From NCBI GenBank assembly GCA_020356105.1, contig CP070634.1:2949677-3011653 (forward strand): a stretch of 61,977 nucleotides of DNA, written 5' to 3'. The position numbers and the translations under genes were made by a program. Every line of letters starts with the position of its first letter. Position 1 is the first letter of the stretch. This DNA comes from Rhodospirillales bacterium (lineage in GTDB: Bacteria; Pseudomonadota; Alphaproteobacteria; UBA8366; JADFVY01). Under the pieces are notes generated by a model, which made no database searches, was not told the origin of the DNA, and saw only the letters and a program-made list of their open reading frames with translations. Positions 1-9,524 of this stretch are shown piece by piece.

Positions 1-1668
1 CTGCTGGCCGGCGCGGTCGAGGCGGATGCGGGCGAGCGCGTGTTGCGACAGGGTGTACGGGTCTCGATGCTGGCGCAGGAGCCAGACCTGTCCGGCCACT
101 TAACGGTGCTGGATTACGCGGCGGGCGGCGCGGCGAAGGGCGAACGACACCGCGCCGCGGCGCTGCTCGACGATCTCGGCGTCGACGGTGCCAGGAAGGT
201 GGTCGGCCTGTCGGGGGGCGAGGTGCGGCGGGCGGCGCTGGCGCGCACGCTTGCCGGCGAGCCCGACGTGCTGCTGCTGGACGAGCCGACCAACCATCTC
301 GACCTGGCGGCGATCGAATGGCTGGAGCAGCGGCTCGCTTCGGGTCGCTGCGCGCTCGTGGTGATCAGCCACGATCGCGCGTTCCTCGAACGCGTGACCA
401 ACGCGACGCTGTGGCTCGACCGCGGCCGGCTGCTGCGGCTCGAGGCGGGCTTCGCGAAATTCGAGGCCTGGTCCGAGGAGATCCTCGCGCGCGAGGCGGT
501 CGAGGCGGCCAAGCTCGACAAGCGGATCGCCGAGGAGACCCGCTGGTCGCACCAGGGCATCACGGCGCGGCGCAAGCGCAACCAGGGGCGCCTCAGGCGC
601 CTTCAAGAGCTGCGGGCGGAGCGGGCGCGCCGGCCGGCCGCTGCGGGCAGCGTGAAGATGGCGGCGGCGACGGCGGGATCCACCGGCAAGCTGGTCATCG
701 AGGCCGAGGACATCGCCAAGAACTATGGCGACCACGCCGTGATTCGCGGCTTTTCGACCCGCATCCTGCGCGGTGACCGGGTCGGCCTGATCGGCCCGAA
801 CGGGGCCGGCAAGACGACGCTGCTGCGCCTTCTGATCGGCGAGCTCGAACCCGATGCCGGAGATCTGCGGCGCGGCACGAATATCGAGATGGTCTATCTC
901 GACCAGGCGCGCGAATCGCTGGCGGCCGGCGAGACGCCGTGGTCGATCCTCTGCCCCAGGGGCGGCGACCAGATGGTGGTCGGCGGCCGGCCGCGCCACG
1001 TCGTCTCCTACCTGCGCGATTTTCTGTTCGCCGACGTCCAGGCCCGCAGCCCGGTCGAGAGTCTGTCGGGCGGTGAGCGCAACCGCCTGCTGCTGGCCCG
1101 CGCCCTGGCCCGCCCGTCGAACCTATTGGTGCTGGACGAGCCGACCAACGATCTCGACATGGACACGCTCGACCTGTTGCAGGAGATGCTGGCGGAGTAT
1201 GCGGGAACGATCCTCCTGGTCAGCCACGACCGCGACTTCCTCGACCGCGTGGTGACCTCGACGATCGCCCTGACGGGCGACGGCACGGCACAGGAATATC
1301 CGGGCGGCTACAGCGACTATCTGCGCCAGCGGCCGGCGCCGGCCGCAAAGAAGCCGGCGCCGCGGGCCGCCAAGGCCAGCCGCAAACCGCCGGCGCAGGC
1401 GGGCAAGACACGCGACCGCCTCAGCTACAAGCAGCAGCACGCGCTGGAGCGGCTGCCGGCCCGGCTGGCGGCGCTCGAATCGCGAATCGCCGAGCTGGAA
1501 GCGGCGCTCGCCGATCCCGGATTGTACGCCCGCGACCGCGCCGCCTTCGAGCAGGCCACCGCGGATCTCGCCGCAGCGCGCGAATCTTATGCGGTCGCCG
1601 AGATGGAGTGGCTCGAACTCGAGCTGCTGCGCGAAGAGCTGGAGGACGGCCGCGAGAAACCGGCATGA
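1..1668 (+). CDS. uup: ABC-F family ATPase, Uup-like (5' end outside window)
   Basis: The reading frame is open from the first base, so the gene begins upstream of the window. ABC-F proteins are soluble twin-ATPase factors that act on ribosomes or branched DNA and carry no membrane domain. The visible part shows the end of ATPase domain 1 (LSGGE signature, then LLLDEPTNHLDL), a charged linker rich in Lys/Arg, and complete domain 2 with Walker A GPNGAGKTT, LSGGERNR and LVLDEPTNDLD. The last ~90 residues form a Glu/Leu-rich coiled coil after an Ala/Pro/Lys linker, which is the Uup-type C-terminal domain. No membrane segments are seen. Family assignment is firm; Uup rather than another ABC-F rests on the C-terminal coiled coil. 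Confidence 0.9.
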   Translation: MLAGAVEADAGERVLRQGVRVSMLAQEPDLSGHLTVLDYAAGGAAKGERHRAAALLDDLGVDGARKVVGLSGGEVRRAALARTLAGEPDVLLLDEPTNHLDLAAIEWLEQRLASGRCALVVISHDRAFLERVTNATLWLDRGRLLRLEAGFAKFEAWSEEILAREAVEAAKLDKRIAEETRWSHQGITARRKRNQGRLRRLQELRAERARRPAAAGSVKMAAATAGSTGKLVIEAEDIAKNYGDHAVIRGFSTRILRGDRVGLIGPNGAGKTTLLRLLIGELEPDAGDLRRGTNIEMVYLDQARESLAAGETPWSILCPRGGDQMVVGGRPRHVVSYLRDFLFADVQARSPVESLSGGERNRLLLARALARPSNLLVLDEPTNDLDMDTLDLLQEMLAEYAGTILLVSHDRDFLDRVVTSTIALTGDGTAQEYPGGYSDYLRQRPAPAAKKPAPRAAKASRKPPAQAGKTRDRLSYKQQHALERLPARLAALESRIAELEAALADPGLYARDRAAFEQATADLAAARESYAVAEMEWLELELLREELEDGREKPA

Positions 1669-1887
1669 AATCCGGGCCGCGCCGGCACGACCGGCGGTGG
1701 CTTCATACCCACATATATGCTATGGTTAAGATCGTATTGCCGTGGCCGGCTCGGTGCAGGGACCGGCAGGTGGCAACACGGGCCGGGGCGCCGTCTCCCG
1801 GCGTCGCGGTCGGGTGCCATCATTCGCCCGATTTTCCCTGTCGCCCGCGTGGCGGGGCCGTCCCGGCGCAAGCATGGGAGATCCTCC

Positions 1888-2358
1888 ATGTCGATCGGAA
1901 GAAAGCTCAAGGAGTATCTGTCGGATGCGCGGGTCGAGTACGACCTGGTCGAGCATCCGCGCACCGAGTGCAGCAGCCGGACGGCGCAGGTCGCGCATAT
2001 TCCGGGCGATCGCCTGGCCAAGGGCGTGGTGCTGCATCACGACGACGGCTATGTGCTGGCGGTCGTGCCGAGCACCCACCGGGTCGAGGTCGGCAGCATC
2101 GAGCGAACCTTCGGCTGCACCCTCGATCTCGCCAGCGAGCCGGAGATCGCCGATCTGTTCGACGATTGCAGGCTGGGGGCGGTCCCGGCGACGGGCGCGG
2201 CCTACGAGGTCGCCACTGTGGTCGACGACAGCCTGGCCGAGCAGCCGGAGATCTGGTTCGAGGGCGGCGATCATCGTACCCTGGTCCATGTCAGCGGTGA
2301 CGGATTCCGCCGGCTGATGGCGGAGGCGCAGCAGGCGCATATCAGCCACCACGTCTGA
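1888..2358 (+). CDS. YbaK/EbsC-type aminoacyl-tRNA deacylase-like protein
   Basis: This 156-residue protein has the size and pattern of the stand-alone YbaK/ProX domain, which hydrolyses mischarged aminoacyl-tRNAs in the cytoplasm. Visible family features are the N-terminal HP-containing strand (VEHPRTECSS) and the KGVVLHHDDGYVLAVVPS core, whose lysine aligns with the conserved active-site lysine. The in-frame ORF extends further upstream, but the ATG at 1888 has a GGGAG ribosome site about 8 bases before it and starts the domain. It stands alone between uup and a convergent TPR gene. The exact tRNA substrate cannot be told from sequence. Confidence 0.8.
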   Translation: MSIGRKLKEYLSDARVEYDLVEHPRTECSSRTAQVAHIPGDRLAKGVVLHHDDGYVLAVVPSTHRVEVGSIERTFGCTLDLASEPEIADLFDDCRLGAVPATGAAYEVATVVDDSLAEQPEIWFEGGDHRTLVHVSGDGFRRLMAEAQQAHISHHV

Positions 2359-2395
2359 CGGCCGGCGGCACGACGCGCCGATCGGCAGCGCCGGC

Positions 2396-3535
2396 TCAGG
2401 CGACTCTGGCGCGGAGCGCGGCGGCGCGCGCCGAGATTTCCGTTGCGTCCGAGACCCGGCCCAGCTTGTCGAGCAGCCAGGCATAGAGCTCCATCAGGTG
2501 GACCGCCGACAGGTCGCTGGTCGCAGAATTGCGGACCGCGATCTTCATCGCCCGGCGGACCAGCGGCTCGGCCTTCTCGAACTGCGCCCGGTCGCAGTGC
2601 AGCCCGGCAAGATCGATCAGTTCGGTGACCAGAAGCGGATGGTCGGCGCCTAGGGTCGCTTCGCCGATCTCGAGCAGCCGTCTGTGCAGGGACTCCGCCT
2701 CGGCGTAGCGCCGTTTCGCGGCGAACTGCGAGGCAAGCGTCTTGATCGCCGATGCGGTTTCACGGTGGGCAGGCCCGAATGCCTGCTCCAGCATCTCGAG
2801 CGCGCGCCGGCCGAAATTCTCCGCCTTGGTATCGCGGCCCTGCTGGTGATAGAGCGTCGCCAGACCGATCAGTGTCGCCGCGACGTCGGGATGACCGGGA
2901 CCGAACGCCGCCTCCTCGATCGCGAGCGCCCGCTGGTAGAGACTCTCCGCCTCCTCAAACCTGCCGCGCAGGGTCAGCACATAGGCAAGGCGTCCCGATG
3001 AGCCGGCGATCTCGACATCCGCCGGATCGAGGGTCAGCTCGCGGATGGTGAGAATCTGCCGATAGCGCGCCTCGGCCTCCTCGAGGTCGTCCTGCGCCTC
3101 GGCCAACGACGCCAGCATCGCCAGCTGCGGGACCAGATCGGGATGGTTGCCCCCGACGGCCGCGGCGGCGCGGCGATACAGCGTCTCGGCCATCGCCGCG
3201 GCGCGGCGATACATGGTCGCGGCTTCCGAATTGCGCTGCTGACTGCGGTACAACTCGGCGATGTTCTCCAGCGTCACGACGAATTCGGGACTGGCCTCAA
3301 GATCCGAGGCCTCGTCGATGCGGATCGCGCGATGGTAAAGGGGCTCGGCCTCGGCGAGGCGGCCGAGCGCATGGTGGAACATGGCAAGGTCGTTCATCGC
3401 ACGAGCCAGCCGCCCGTCCGCGGGGCCCAGCTTCTTGGCCTCGGTCAGGGCGCTGGCGAGGTGGCGCTCCGCCGCGCCGTAGTCACCATCGTGGAATGCC
3501 CGCGCGCCGGCCCTGCTGCTCTCTTCCCAACCCAT
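2396..3535 (-). CDS. Tetratricopeptide (TPR) repeat protein, kinesin-light-chain type
   Basis: The 379-residue protein is almost entirely TPR helices. About eight repeats of roughly 42 residues are visible, several with the TPR_10/TPR_12 pattern (for example AESLYQRALAIEEAAFGPGHPDVAATL and AESLHRRLLEIGEATLGADHP). There is no signal peptide, membrane span or catalytic domain, so it is probably a cytoplasmic protein-binding scaffold. It is transcribed divergently from lepA and convergently with the YbaK gene. Its partner is unknown. Confidence 0.8.
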   Translation of the reverse strand: MGWEESSRAGARAFHDGDYGAAERHLASALTEAKKLGPADGRLARAMNDLAMFHHALGRLAEAEPLYHRAIRIDEASDLEASPEFVVTLENIAELYRSQQRNSEAATMYRRAAAMAETLYRRAAAAVGGNHPDLVPQLAMLASLAEAQDDLEEAEARYRQILTIRELTLDPADVEIAGSSGRLAYVLTLRGRFEEAESLYQRALAIEEAAFGPGHPDVAATLIGLATLYHQQGRDTKAENFGRRALEMLEQAFGPAHRETASAIKTLASQFAAKRRYAEAESLHRRLLEIGEATLGADHPLLVTELIDLAGLHCDRAQFEKAEPLVRRAMKIAVRNSATSDLSAVHLMELYAWLLDKLGRVSDATEISARAAALRARVA

Positions 3536-3775
3536 GAATCCCTGGCAAACCGTGACGCTGGCAGTTCAAGATCGCGGGACCGCCCGGGACCGGGCGGTCG
3601 GGCCGGTAGACTCCCGAGGCGCAGAATATGGAAGAATCATTAAGGAGACCCTTACGGGGCGTTAACGGCTCGCCGCAACCGCCATGCGGCGCGCGACCGG
3701 GCGTCTTTGCATTGCGAAGCCGCCACGGCGCGCCTATGTTCCTGCCACCCGCGCCCTGATGACAATTCGGTTTCG

Positions 3776-5578
3776 ATGACGGACCCCGAGCTCATACGCA
3801 ATTTCGCGATCATCGCGCATATCGATCACGGCAAGTCGACCCTTGCCGACCGGCTGATCGAGCGCTGCGGCGGGCTGGCCAAGCGCGAGATGAAGAGCCA
3901 GGTGCTCGATTCCATGGACATCGAGCGCGAGCGCGGGATCACCATCAAGGCCCAGACGGTGCGGCTGCTGTACAAGGCGGCCGATGGCCAGACCTACACC
4001 CTGAACCTGATGGACACGCCGGGCCACGTGGATTTCTCCTACGAGGTCAGCCGGTCCCTTGCGGCCTGCGAGGGCTCGCTGCTGGTGGTCGATGCCAGCC
4101 AGGGAGTCGAGGCGCAGACGCTCGCGAATGTCTACCTTGCGCTCGACAACGATCACGAGATCATTCCGGTGCTGAACAAGATCGACCTGCCGGCGGCCGA
4201 GCCGGAGCGGATCCGCCAGCAGATCGAGGACGTGGTCGGGCTCGACGCCTCCGAAGCGCTTGAGATCTCGGCCAAGACCGGGCAGGGAATCGACGACGTG
4301 CTGGCCGCGCTGGTCGCACGCCTGCCGCCGCCGGCCGGCGACCGCGCGGCGCCGCTCAAGGCGCTGCTGGTGGACAGCTGGTACGACGCCTATCTCGGCG
4401 TGGTCGCCCTGGTCCGCATCCATGACGGGGTGCTGAAGAAGGGCATGAAGATCCGCATGCTGTCGACCGGTGCGACCCATCTCGTCGACCGGGTCGGCGT
4501 GTTCACGCCGAAGGGTCTGATGGTCGACGCCCTCGGCCCGGGCGAGATCGGCTTCATCACGGCGGCGATCAAATCGGTGGCCGACTGCAAGGTCGGCGAT
4601 ACGCTGACCGACGAGCGCAACCCCGCGAAGCAGGCCCTGCCCGGCTTTCAGCCCTCGGTTCCGGTGGTGTTCTGCGGCCTGTTCCCGGTCGATTCCAGCG
4701 ATTACGAGGCGCTGCGCGAGAGCCTCGCCAAGCTGGCGCTGAACGATTCGAGCCTGCATTACGAGCCGGAGACCTCGGCGGCGCTGGGCTTCGGCTTCCG
4801 CTGCGGCTGCCTCGGCCTGCTGCACCTCGAGATCGTCCAGGAACGGCTCGAGCGCGAGTTCGATCTCGACCTGATCACGACGGCGCCGTCGGTGGTCTAC
4901 CGCATCCACAAGGCCGACGGCGCGGTGCAGGAACTGCACAATCCGGCGGACTACCCGGATCCGGTACAGATCGCCCGTATCGAGGAGCCGTGGATCAAGG
5001 CCACCATCATGGTGCCCGACGACTATCTCGGCCAGGTGCTGTCGCTGTGCACCGACCGGCGCGGCGAACAGGAAGACCTGACCTATGTCGGGGGCCGCGC
5101 GATGGCCGTCTACAGGCTGCCGCTGAACGAGGTCGTGTTCGACTTCTACGACCGCCTGAAATCGGTGAGCCGCGGCTACGCCAGTTTCGATTACGAGATG
5201 GCGGGCTACCAGGACGGTGATCTGGTCAAGCTGTCGATCCTGGTCAACGGCGAGCCGGTCGATGCCCTGTCCGTGGTGGTCCACCGGCAACGCGCCGAGA
5301 GCCGCGGACGTGCGCTGTGCCAGCGCCTCAAGACGCTGATCCCGCGCCAATTGTTCAAGGTCGCGATCCAGGCGGCGATCGGCGGCAAGGTGATCGCCCG
5401 CGAGACGGTCGGCGCGCTGCGCAAGGACGTCACCGCGAAATGCTATGGCGGCGACGTCACCCGCAAGCGCAAGCTGCTGGAGAAGCAGAAGGAAGGCAAG
5501 AAGCGCATGCGCCAGTTCGGCAAGGTCGAGATTCCACAGTCGGCCTTTCTGCAGGCGCTCAAGATGGACGAGGGCTAA
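3776..5578 (+). CDS. lepA: Elongation factor 4 (LepA) GTPase
   Basis: LepA is a ribosomal GTPase related to EF-G that acts on stalled or mistranslocated ribosomes. The 600-residue length is normal. The G1 motif AHIDHGKS lies near residue 14, followed by the G2 region RGITIK, G3 DTPGH, G4 NKID and the G5 region SAKTG. The C-terminus carries the LepA-specific basic domain ([32 protein letters not shown]). The frame is open upstream to 3707, but ATG 3776 gives the canonical [21 protein letters not shown] start. No overlap with neighbours; it looks monocistronic. Confidence 0.97.
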   Translation: MTDPELIRNFAIIAHIDHGKSTLADRLIERCGGLAKREMKSQVLDSMDIERERGITIKAQTVRLLYKAADGQTYTLNLMDTPGHVDFSYEVSRSLAACEGSLLVVDASQGVEAQTLANVYLALDNDHEIIPVLNKIDLPAAEPERIRQQIEDVVGLDASEALEISAKTGQGIDDVLAALVARLPPPAGDRAAPLKALLVDSWYDAYLGVVALVRIHDGVLKKGMKIRMLSTGATHLVDRVGVFTPKGLMVDALGPGEIGFITAAIKSVADCKVGDTLTDERNPAKQALPGFQPSVPVVFCGLFPVDSSDYEALRESLAKLALNDSSLHYEPETSAALGFGFRCGCLGLLHLEIVQERLEREFDLDLITTAPSVVYRIHKADGAVQELHNPADYPDPVQIARIEEPWIKATIMVPDDYLGQVLSLCTDRRGEQEDLTYVGGRAMAVYRLPLNEVVFDFYDRLKSVSRGYASFDYEMAGYQDGDLVKLSILVNGEPVDALSVVVHRQRAESRGRALCQRLKTLIPRQLFKVAIQAAIGGKVIARETVGALRKDVTAKCYGGDVTRKRKLLEKQKEGKKRMRQFGKVEIPQSAFLQALKMDEG

Positions 5579-5632
5579 AGGTCGATCGGGCCGGGCGGCG
5601 CCGGCCGCGGCAACCGCCGCGCCCTCTCGCGC

Positions 5633-5983
5633 TCACTCGGGCGGGACGTTGCGGAAGGCGTTGCCGGACTGCGGCCGCTCGCGCCCGAAGGTGGCGAACA
5701 GGAGGGCGACCAGCAACATGACGACGGCCGCGCCGACCATCACCATCCAGGCCTGCTGCTCGAGCACCGGAACGATGTAATCATCCCAGGCGCCCGGCAG
5801 GCCGAGATGGCGCTGCACGATGTTCTGGAAGGCGAGCAGGCTCGGCCCGTGGGTCTTGGCCCAGATCGCGCCGGCCGGATCGGTGAGGTTCTGGCCGTCG
5901 ACCAAGAGGATGGCGATCAGCGCGATCAGCGCAATCGCCAGGATGGCAAGCACGCGGCTAAGGATGCGGGAAAAGGTGGCCAT
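5633..5983 (-). CDS. Small two-span membrane protein, unknown function
   Basis: This 116-residue protein has a hydrophobic helix at about residues 8-28 (VLAILAIALIALIAILLV) and a second at about 77-97 (WMVMVGAAVVMLLVALLFATF), with a ~45-residue polar segment between them. The arrangement suggests an inner-membrane protein with the middle segment on one side of the membrane. No family is recognised. It runs convergently to lepA, 54 bases away. Coding is supported by the coherent hydropathy and by a start codon near the divergent tRNA promoter region. Confidence 0.65.
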   Translation of the reverse strand: MATFSRILSRVLAILAIALIALIAILLVDGQNLTDPAGAIWAKTHGPSLLAFQNIVQRHLGLPGAWDDYIVPVLEQQAWMVMVGAAVVMLLVALLFATFGRERPQSGNAFRNVPPE

Positions 5984-6077
5984 GGCGCCGCCGCTTCGCT
6001 ATGTCGTCGAGATACCGCTCGGACAGTAGCACGGACGGCGCGGAACCGCCACCACAGGTCGCGCCAAGTGGTTGCCC

Positions 6078-6106
6078 TTGCCAGCCTCCATGCGGTCGGC
6101 TAGGGT
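6078..6106 (+). promoter_or_regulatory. Candidate sigma-70 promoter of tRNA-Ser
   Basis: A -35-like TTGCCA (6078-6083) is separated by 17 bases from TAGGGT (6101-6106), ending 27 bases before the mature tRNA. Spacing fits a housekeeping promoter, but the -10 box is only a moderate match. Confidence 0.45.
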
Positions 6107-6133
6107 CCGCGCCGCGCCCCGTCGCGGCGCTTC

Positions 6134-6223
6134 GGAGGGATGGCCGAGTGGTTTAAGGCGCACGCCTGGAACGCGTGTATGCGGGAAACCGTATCGTGGG
6201 TTCGAATCCCACTCCCTCCGCCA
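6134..6223 (+). tRNA. tRNA-Ser (anticodon GGA)
   Basis: The 90-base gene folds as a class II tRNA: acceptor GGAGGGA pairs with TCCCTCC, then G and an encoded CCA. The anticodon stem CACGC/GCGTG encloses loop CTGGAAC with anticodon GGA, reading UCC/UCU. A long variable arm typical of tRNA-Ser follows, then the T-loop GTTCGAATC. The catabolic block begins 58 bases after its 3' end. Confidence 0.97.
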
Positions 6224-6281
6224 TATGCCTTCGCCAGGGCTTCGGCGGGATTGCGTGTCGAAGCCAGGCAAATATTTCTCG

Positions 6282-7202
6282 TCAACTTCGCAGGCCGGGA
6301 TCGGGCTCCGACAGCAGCTGACGCAGCTGCGCAGAATCAACCGGCCGGCCGGCAAAGATCTGCCATGCATCCACGCCCTGGTGGATGAACAACTCGTAGC
6401 CGCTGATCACGGTCAGCCCTGCCGCCATGGCATCCGCGAGGAATTGCGTCTCGAGCGGCGTGTAGACAGCGTCGAAGGCCCATTGGCCGCGTCGCATCTG
6501 GCCGCGGGGCAGCGGCGTTCCCTCGTGGCCCACCATGCCGACGGGCGTACAGTTTACGAGGCCGTCGGCATGCGCCGCGATCGATTCGGTGTCGTCCGAC
6601 ACCGAAACCGGGATTCCGGGCGAAATGGCATTCAGGCGGGCGGCCAGGTGTTCCGCCTTTCGGCGGTCAAGATCGATGATCCAGAGCCGTTCGAGGCCGA
6701 GCTTGAGCAGGGCGAAGGCAACCGCCTTGCCAACGCCGCCGGCACCGATCATGCAGACACGGCCGGCCGCACGATCGCCCCGGACACTCCGATACGCGCC
6801 GATCATGCCGCTGTAATCGGTATTGAAGCCCATCGGACCGGTCGGCTCGAAGATGATCGTGTTGACGGCCTCGATGCTTCGGACGACCGGGTCACCGATC
6901 TTCACCCTGGTTGCAGCCAGCTCCTTGTAGGGATACGTGACATTGATTCCGCGAAAGCCGCCGGCCTGGCAGAGTGCAAAGGTTTCGTCGAAGCTGGTGC
7001 CGAGCTCCCGCGGCACGAGGCGTTCGTAGCTGATGGTCAGATTGGCCAGCATGCCCGCCAGGCGATGCAACCTCGGCGCTTGCGACTGGGCGATATTGTC
7101 GCCGATGAGGCCGAGTTTCAGATCGCAGGAACCGTCCCGCAGCGCGGGGCTGGCCCCGCTATTTGAAATTGAGCTCGTCCTGGATTCAGTGCGTTTCGAC
7201 AT
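6282..7202 (-). CDS. aroE: Shikimate/quinate 5-dehydrogenase family protein
   Basis: An NAD(P)-dependent dehydrogenase (306 residues) expected to interconvert 3-dehydroshikimate and shikimate, or 3-dehydroquinate and quinate. The substrate-binding region reads [14 protein letters not shown], the active-site lysine lies in NVTYPYK (about residue 93) and the partner aspartate in NTDYSG. The dinucleotide site is GAGGVGKA near residue 152. Its place in a catabolic operon with AroQ argues for a quinate/shikimate catabolic role rather than biosynthesis. The annotated start overlaps the upstream TetR gene by 17 bases; the first ~27 residues are poorly conserved in type, so a slightly later start is possible. 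It is the last gene of the minus-strand operon. Confidence 0.85.
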   Translation of the reverse strand: MSKRTESRTSSISNSGASPALRDGSCDLKLGLIGDNIAQSQAPRLHRLAGMLANLTISYERLVPRELGTSFDETFALCQAGGFRGINVTYPYKELAATRVKIGDPVVRSIEAVNTIIFEPTGPMGFNTDYSGMIGAYRSVRGDRAAGRVCMIGAGGVGKAVAFALLKLGLERLWIIDLDRRKAEHLAARLNAISPGIPVSVSDDTESIAAHADGLVNCTPVGMVGHEGTPLPRGQMRRGQWAFDAVYTPLETQFLADAMAAGLTVISGYELFIHQGVDAWQIFAGRPVDSAQLRQLLSEPDPGLRS

Positions 7203-7737
7203 AGCGCATAATCATATCAACCACGCTGTCCCGCGTTAACTCCACCGACTCCTTCGAATCGAGATCGATCTTGAAGATCCTTGAGAACGTGGCGCGGTTG
7301 GAAACATTGAAAAAGCAAAGCGCACTGATCTTCCAGTGCAACTCGACCGGATCGTGGCCGGCGCGGAACAGACCTTCCTGCACGCCACGCTCGAGGAGGC
7401 GGCGCACTGCGTCGATCGCGCCCAGATTGAGGTCCTGGATGCGGGAGGATTGCGCAAGATACTGGGCGTGATGGATGTTCTCGATCATGACCAAACGAAT
7501 GGAATCTTCATGGTCGTTGTGGTGGTCGAAGGTGAATCGGACCAGCCGTTCGAGCGCTTTTGCCGGCGGCAGGTCATCGAGTTCCAGGCTCGCCTCGAAC
7601 GCCCGCACCCTGGAATAGGCAGCTTCCAGCTTCCTCGGATAGAGACCTTCCTTGCTGTCAAAGTAGTAGTAAATCATCCGCTTGCTGCACTTCGTCTTCG
7701 CGGCGATTTCGTCTATGCGGGCGCCCGACAGCTTCAC
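7186..7737 (-). CDS. TetR-family regulator, DNA-binding domain truncated
   Basis: The protein begins inside a TetR helix-turn-helix: residues after the GTG at 7737 read straight into helix 2 (ARIDEIAAKTK) and helix 3 (CSKRMIYYYFDSKEGLY), followed by a normal ~145-residue ligand-binding domain. Helix 1, normally ~25-30 residues ahead (ILDAAxxLF type), is missing, and the upstream frame lies in the CoA-transferase gene without TetR character. The GTG shares 4 bases (GTGA) with the CoA-transferase stop, so translation could be coupled. Either this is a decayed gene brought next to the CoA-transferase by a deletion, or a dimerising protein without full DNA binding. Confidence 0.65.
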   Translation of the reverse strand: MKLSGARIDEIAAKTKCSKRMIYYYFDSKEGLYPRKLEAAYSRVRAFEASLELDDLPPAKALERLVRFTFDHHNDHEDSIRLVMIENIHHAQYLAQSSRIQDLNLGAIDAVRRLLERGVQEGLFRAGHDPVELHWKISALCFFNVSNRATFSRIFKIDLDSKESVELTRDSVVDMIMRYVETH

Positions 7738-8930
7738 ACGACAGAGTCCGCCTCGAGCCCGCCAATCTCCTCTTCGCTCAGACCGAGTTCCCGATAGATT
7801 TCGTGATTGTGCTGGCCCAGCCGGGGCGGCGGCGATTCTACGGCGGGTGGTGTTCCGTTCATCTTCACGCCCGTCCTCACCACCTGGATATTGCGCCCTG
7901 CTCCGGGAACGGCATCGAAGGTTGCGATCATGCCGCGGTCGCGAATCTGCGGGTGCTCGAGAATGTCCGGAACCCCCAGGACTGGGCCGGCCGGGACGCC
8001 CACGCGGTTCAGATCGCGGGCCCACTCCTCCGCCCGACGGGTCCGCAAGGTCCGCTCCAGCTTGGACCTGAGCGCCAGCCGATTCCTTATGCGGTTCTCT
8101 CTTGTACGGTATTCCGGGTGGTCCAATAGGTCAGGGCGCCCCAGGAGGTCGCACAGCGCTTCCCACTGTTCCTGCTTGTTGGCCGCGATATTGAGTGGGC
8201 CATCGGCTGCACGGAACGTGCCCGACGGCGCGGACGTCACGTTTTCGTTGCCCTGAGGCAGGGGTTTGACACCGGCGATCAGCCAGTTGGAGACCACCCA
8301 GCCCATGGTCGCCAGGGTCGCTTCCAGCATCGACACGTCGATAAAGGACCCGCCGTCGCGGGCCCGTCCCTGCAGCGCCGCACAGATCGCGAAGGCGGCC
8401 GTCATGCCGCCGATGGTATCGCAGATCGGATGCCCGACACGGTACGGCGCGGTTTCCCTGTCGCCGGTAATGCTCATCACGCCGGAGATGCCCTGTATGA
8501 TCTGATCATAGGCCGGCAGGTCCCGCATCGGCCCGTCCTGCCCGAAACCGGAAATCGCGCAGTAGACAAGATCCGGCTTGCGCTCGCGCAGGACCTGCCA
8601 GCCGATTCCGAGGCGATCCATCACGCCGGGGCGGAAGTTCTCCACGACCACGTCTGCGGTGGTAACGAGCCTCTTGAAGAGGTCCTGGCCGCGTGCGTCC
8701 TTGAGGTTCAGTGTAATCGACCGTTTTCCGGCATTCTGGGCCAGGAAGGATACCCCCATCAGTTCCTCGTTCAGCGCCGCGTCGGCGCCAAGCTGCCGCG
8801 CCAGGTCGCCGCGGCCCGGCATCTCGACCTTGATCACATCGGCGCCGAGATGCGCGAGCTGGTGGCAGCAGAAGGGACCGGCCAGGACGTTGGTGAGATC
8901 CAGGACTCGAATACCGGAGAGGCTGGACAT
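7734..8930 (-). CDS. CaiB/BaiF family (family III) CoA-transferase
   Basis: Family III CoA-transferases move CoA between carboxylic acids through an enzyme-bound mixed anhydride. The 398 residues show the N-terminal GIRVLDLTNVLAGPF, the CoA-site segment ADVIKVEMPGRGD, VVENFRPGVMDRLGIG and the catalytic aspartate in ICDTIGG (about residue 171). The operon also encodes an acylating aldehyde dehydrogenase and an HMG-CoA-lyase-like enzyme, so it probably loads or unloads CoA for that route. The acid substrate cannot be named. An ATG start at 8930 is preceded by a GGAGCG-type site. Confidence 0.9.
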   Translation of the reverse strand: MSSLSGIRVLDLTNVLAGPFCCHQLAHLGADVIKVEMPGRGDLARQLGADAALNEELMGVSFLAQNAGKRSITLNLKDARGQDLFKRLVTTADVVVENFRPGVMDRLGIGWQVLRERKPDLVYCAISGFGQDGPMRDLPAYDQIIQGISGVMSITGDRETAPYRVGHPICDTIGGMTAAFAICAALQGRARDGGSFIDVSMLEATLATMGWVVSNWLIAGVKPLPQGNENVTSAPSGTFRAADGPLNIAANKQEQWEALCDLLGRPDLLDHPEYRTRENRIRNRLALRSKLERTLRTRRAEEWARDLNRVGVPAGPVLGVPDILEHPQIRDRGMIATFDAVPGAGRNIQVVRTGVKMNGTPPAVESPPPRLGQHNHEIYRELGLSEEEIGGLEADSVV

Positions 8931-9071
8931 TCCGCTCCTACCCGTCCGGAAGACGGAATTCGCCCTCAGTCAGGCAGCCAACCCGGCCGCCAGACCGGCC
9001 GACCATTGATTCGCGGAAACGACGGGGGCGCCGGCGCAACCCGCTTCCCGTGCCATTGGCAGACCGCCCCG

Positions 9072-9512
9072 TCATTTGGAGAGGTGGTCGACCAGCGCGT
9101 CGATTCCCATCAGGTACCCATAGGGCCCGAAGCCGCAGATCATGCCCACCGACACCTTGGAGATATAGGACAGGTGGCGGAAGGATTCGCGCTGATGGAT
9201 ATTGGAGATGTGTACTTCGGCGACCGGCAATTCCACGCTCGCAATGGCGTCCATCAGCGCGACCGACGTGTGCGTATAAGCGCCGGCGTTGATGACGATT
9301 CCGTCATGTTTTCCTTTTGCTTCGTGGATCCAGTCCACGAGTGTGCCCTCATGATTGCTTTGCCGGAAGTCGATCTCGATGCCCAGCGCGTTGGCCTTCT
9401 CGGCACACATGCCCTCCACATCGGCCAACGTGGTACGGCCATAGACCTCGGGCTGCCTCGTGCCCAGCAGGTTCAAGTTCGGGCCGTTGAGTATGAGAAT
9501 GGATATCGTCAA
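9072..9512 (-). CDS. aroQ: 3-dehydroquinate dehydratase, type II (AroQ)
   Basis: Type II dehydroquinases are ~16 kDa dodecameric enzymes that interconvert 3-dehydroquinate and 3-dehydroshikimate. The 146 residues carry ILILNGPNLNLLGTRQPEVYG with the catalytic tyrosine near residue 24, the INAGAYTHTSVAL segment with the active-site histidine region, and EVHISNIHQRESFRH. The start is a TTG at 9512 preceded by a GGAGG site; no ATG is near the conserved N-terminus. Its location with aroE- and quiC-like genes indicates the catabolic isozyme. Confidence 0.93.
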   Translation of the reverse strand: MTISILILNGPNLNLLGTRQPEVYGRTTLADVEGMCAEKANALGIEIDFRQSNHEGTLVDWIHEAKGKHDGIVINAGAYTHTSVALMDAIASVELPVAEVHISNIHQRESFRHLSYISKVSVGMICGFGPYGYLMGIDALVDHLSK

Positions 9513-9524
9513 GGGGCCCCTCCG

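Noticed and set aside
3578..3599. GACCGCCC/GGGCGGTC hairpin between the TPR gene and lepA
   Set aside because: An 8-bp stem in very GC-rich DNA without a T tract, placed between divergent genes, so neither terminator nor operator is supported.
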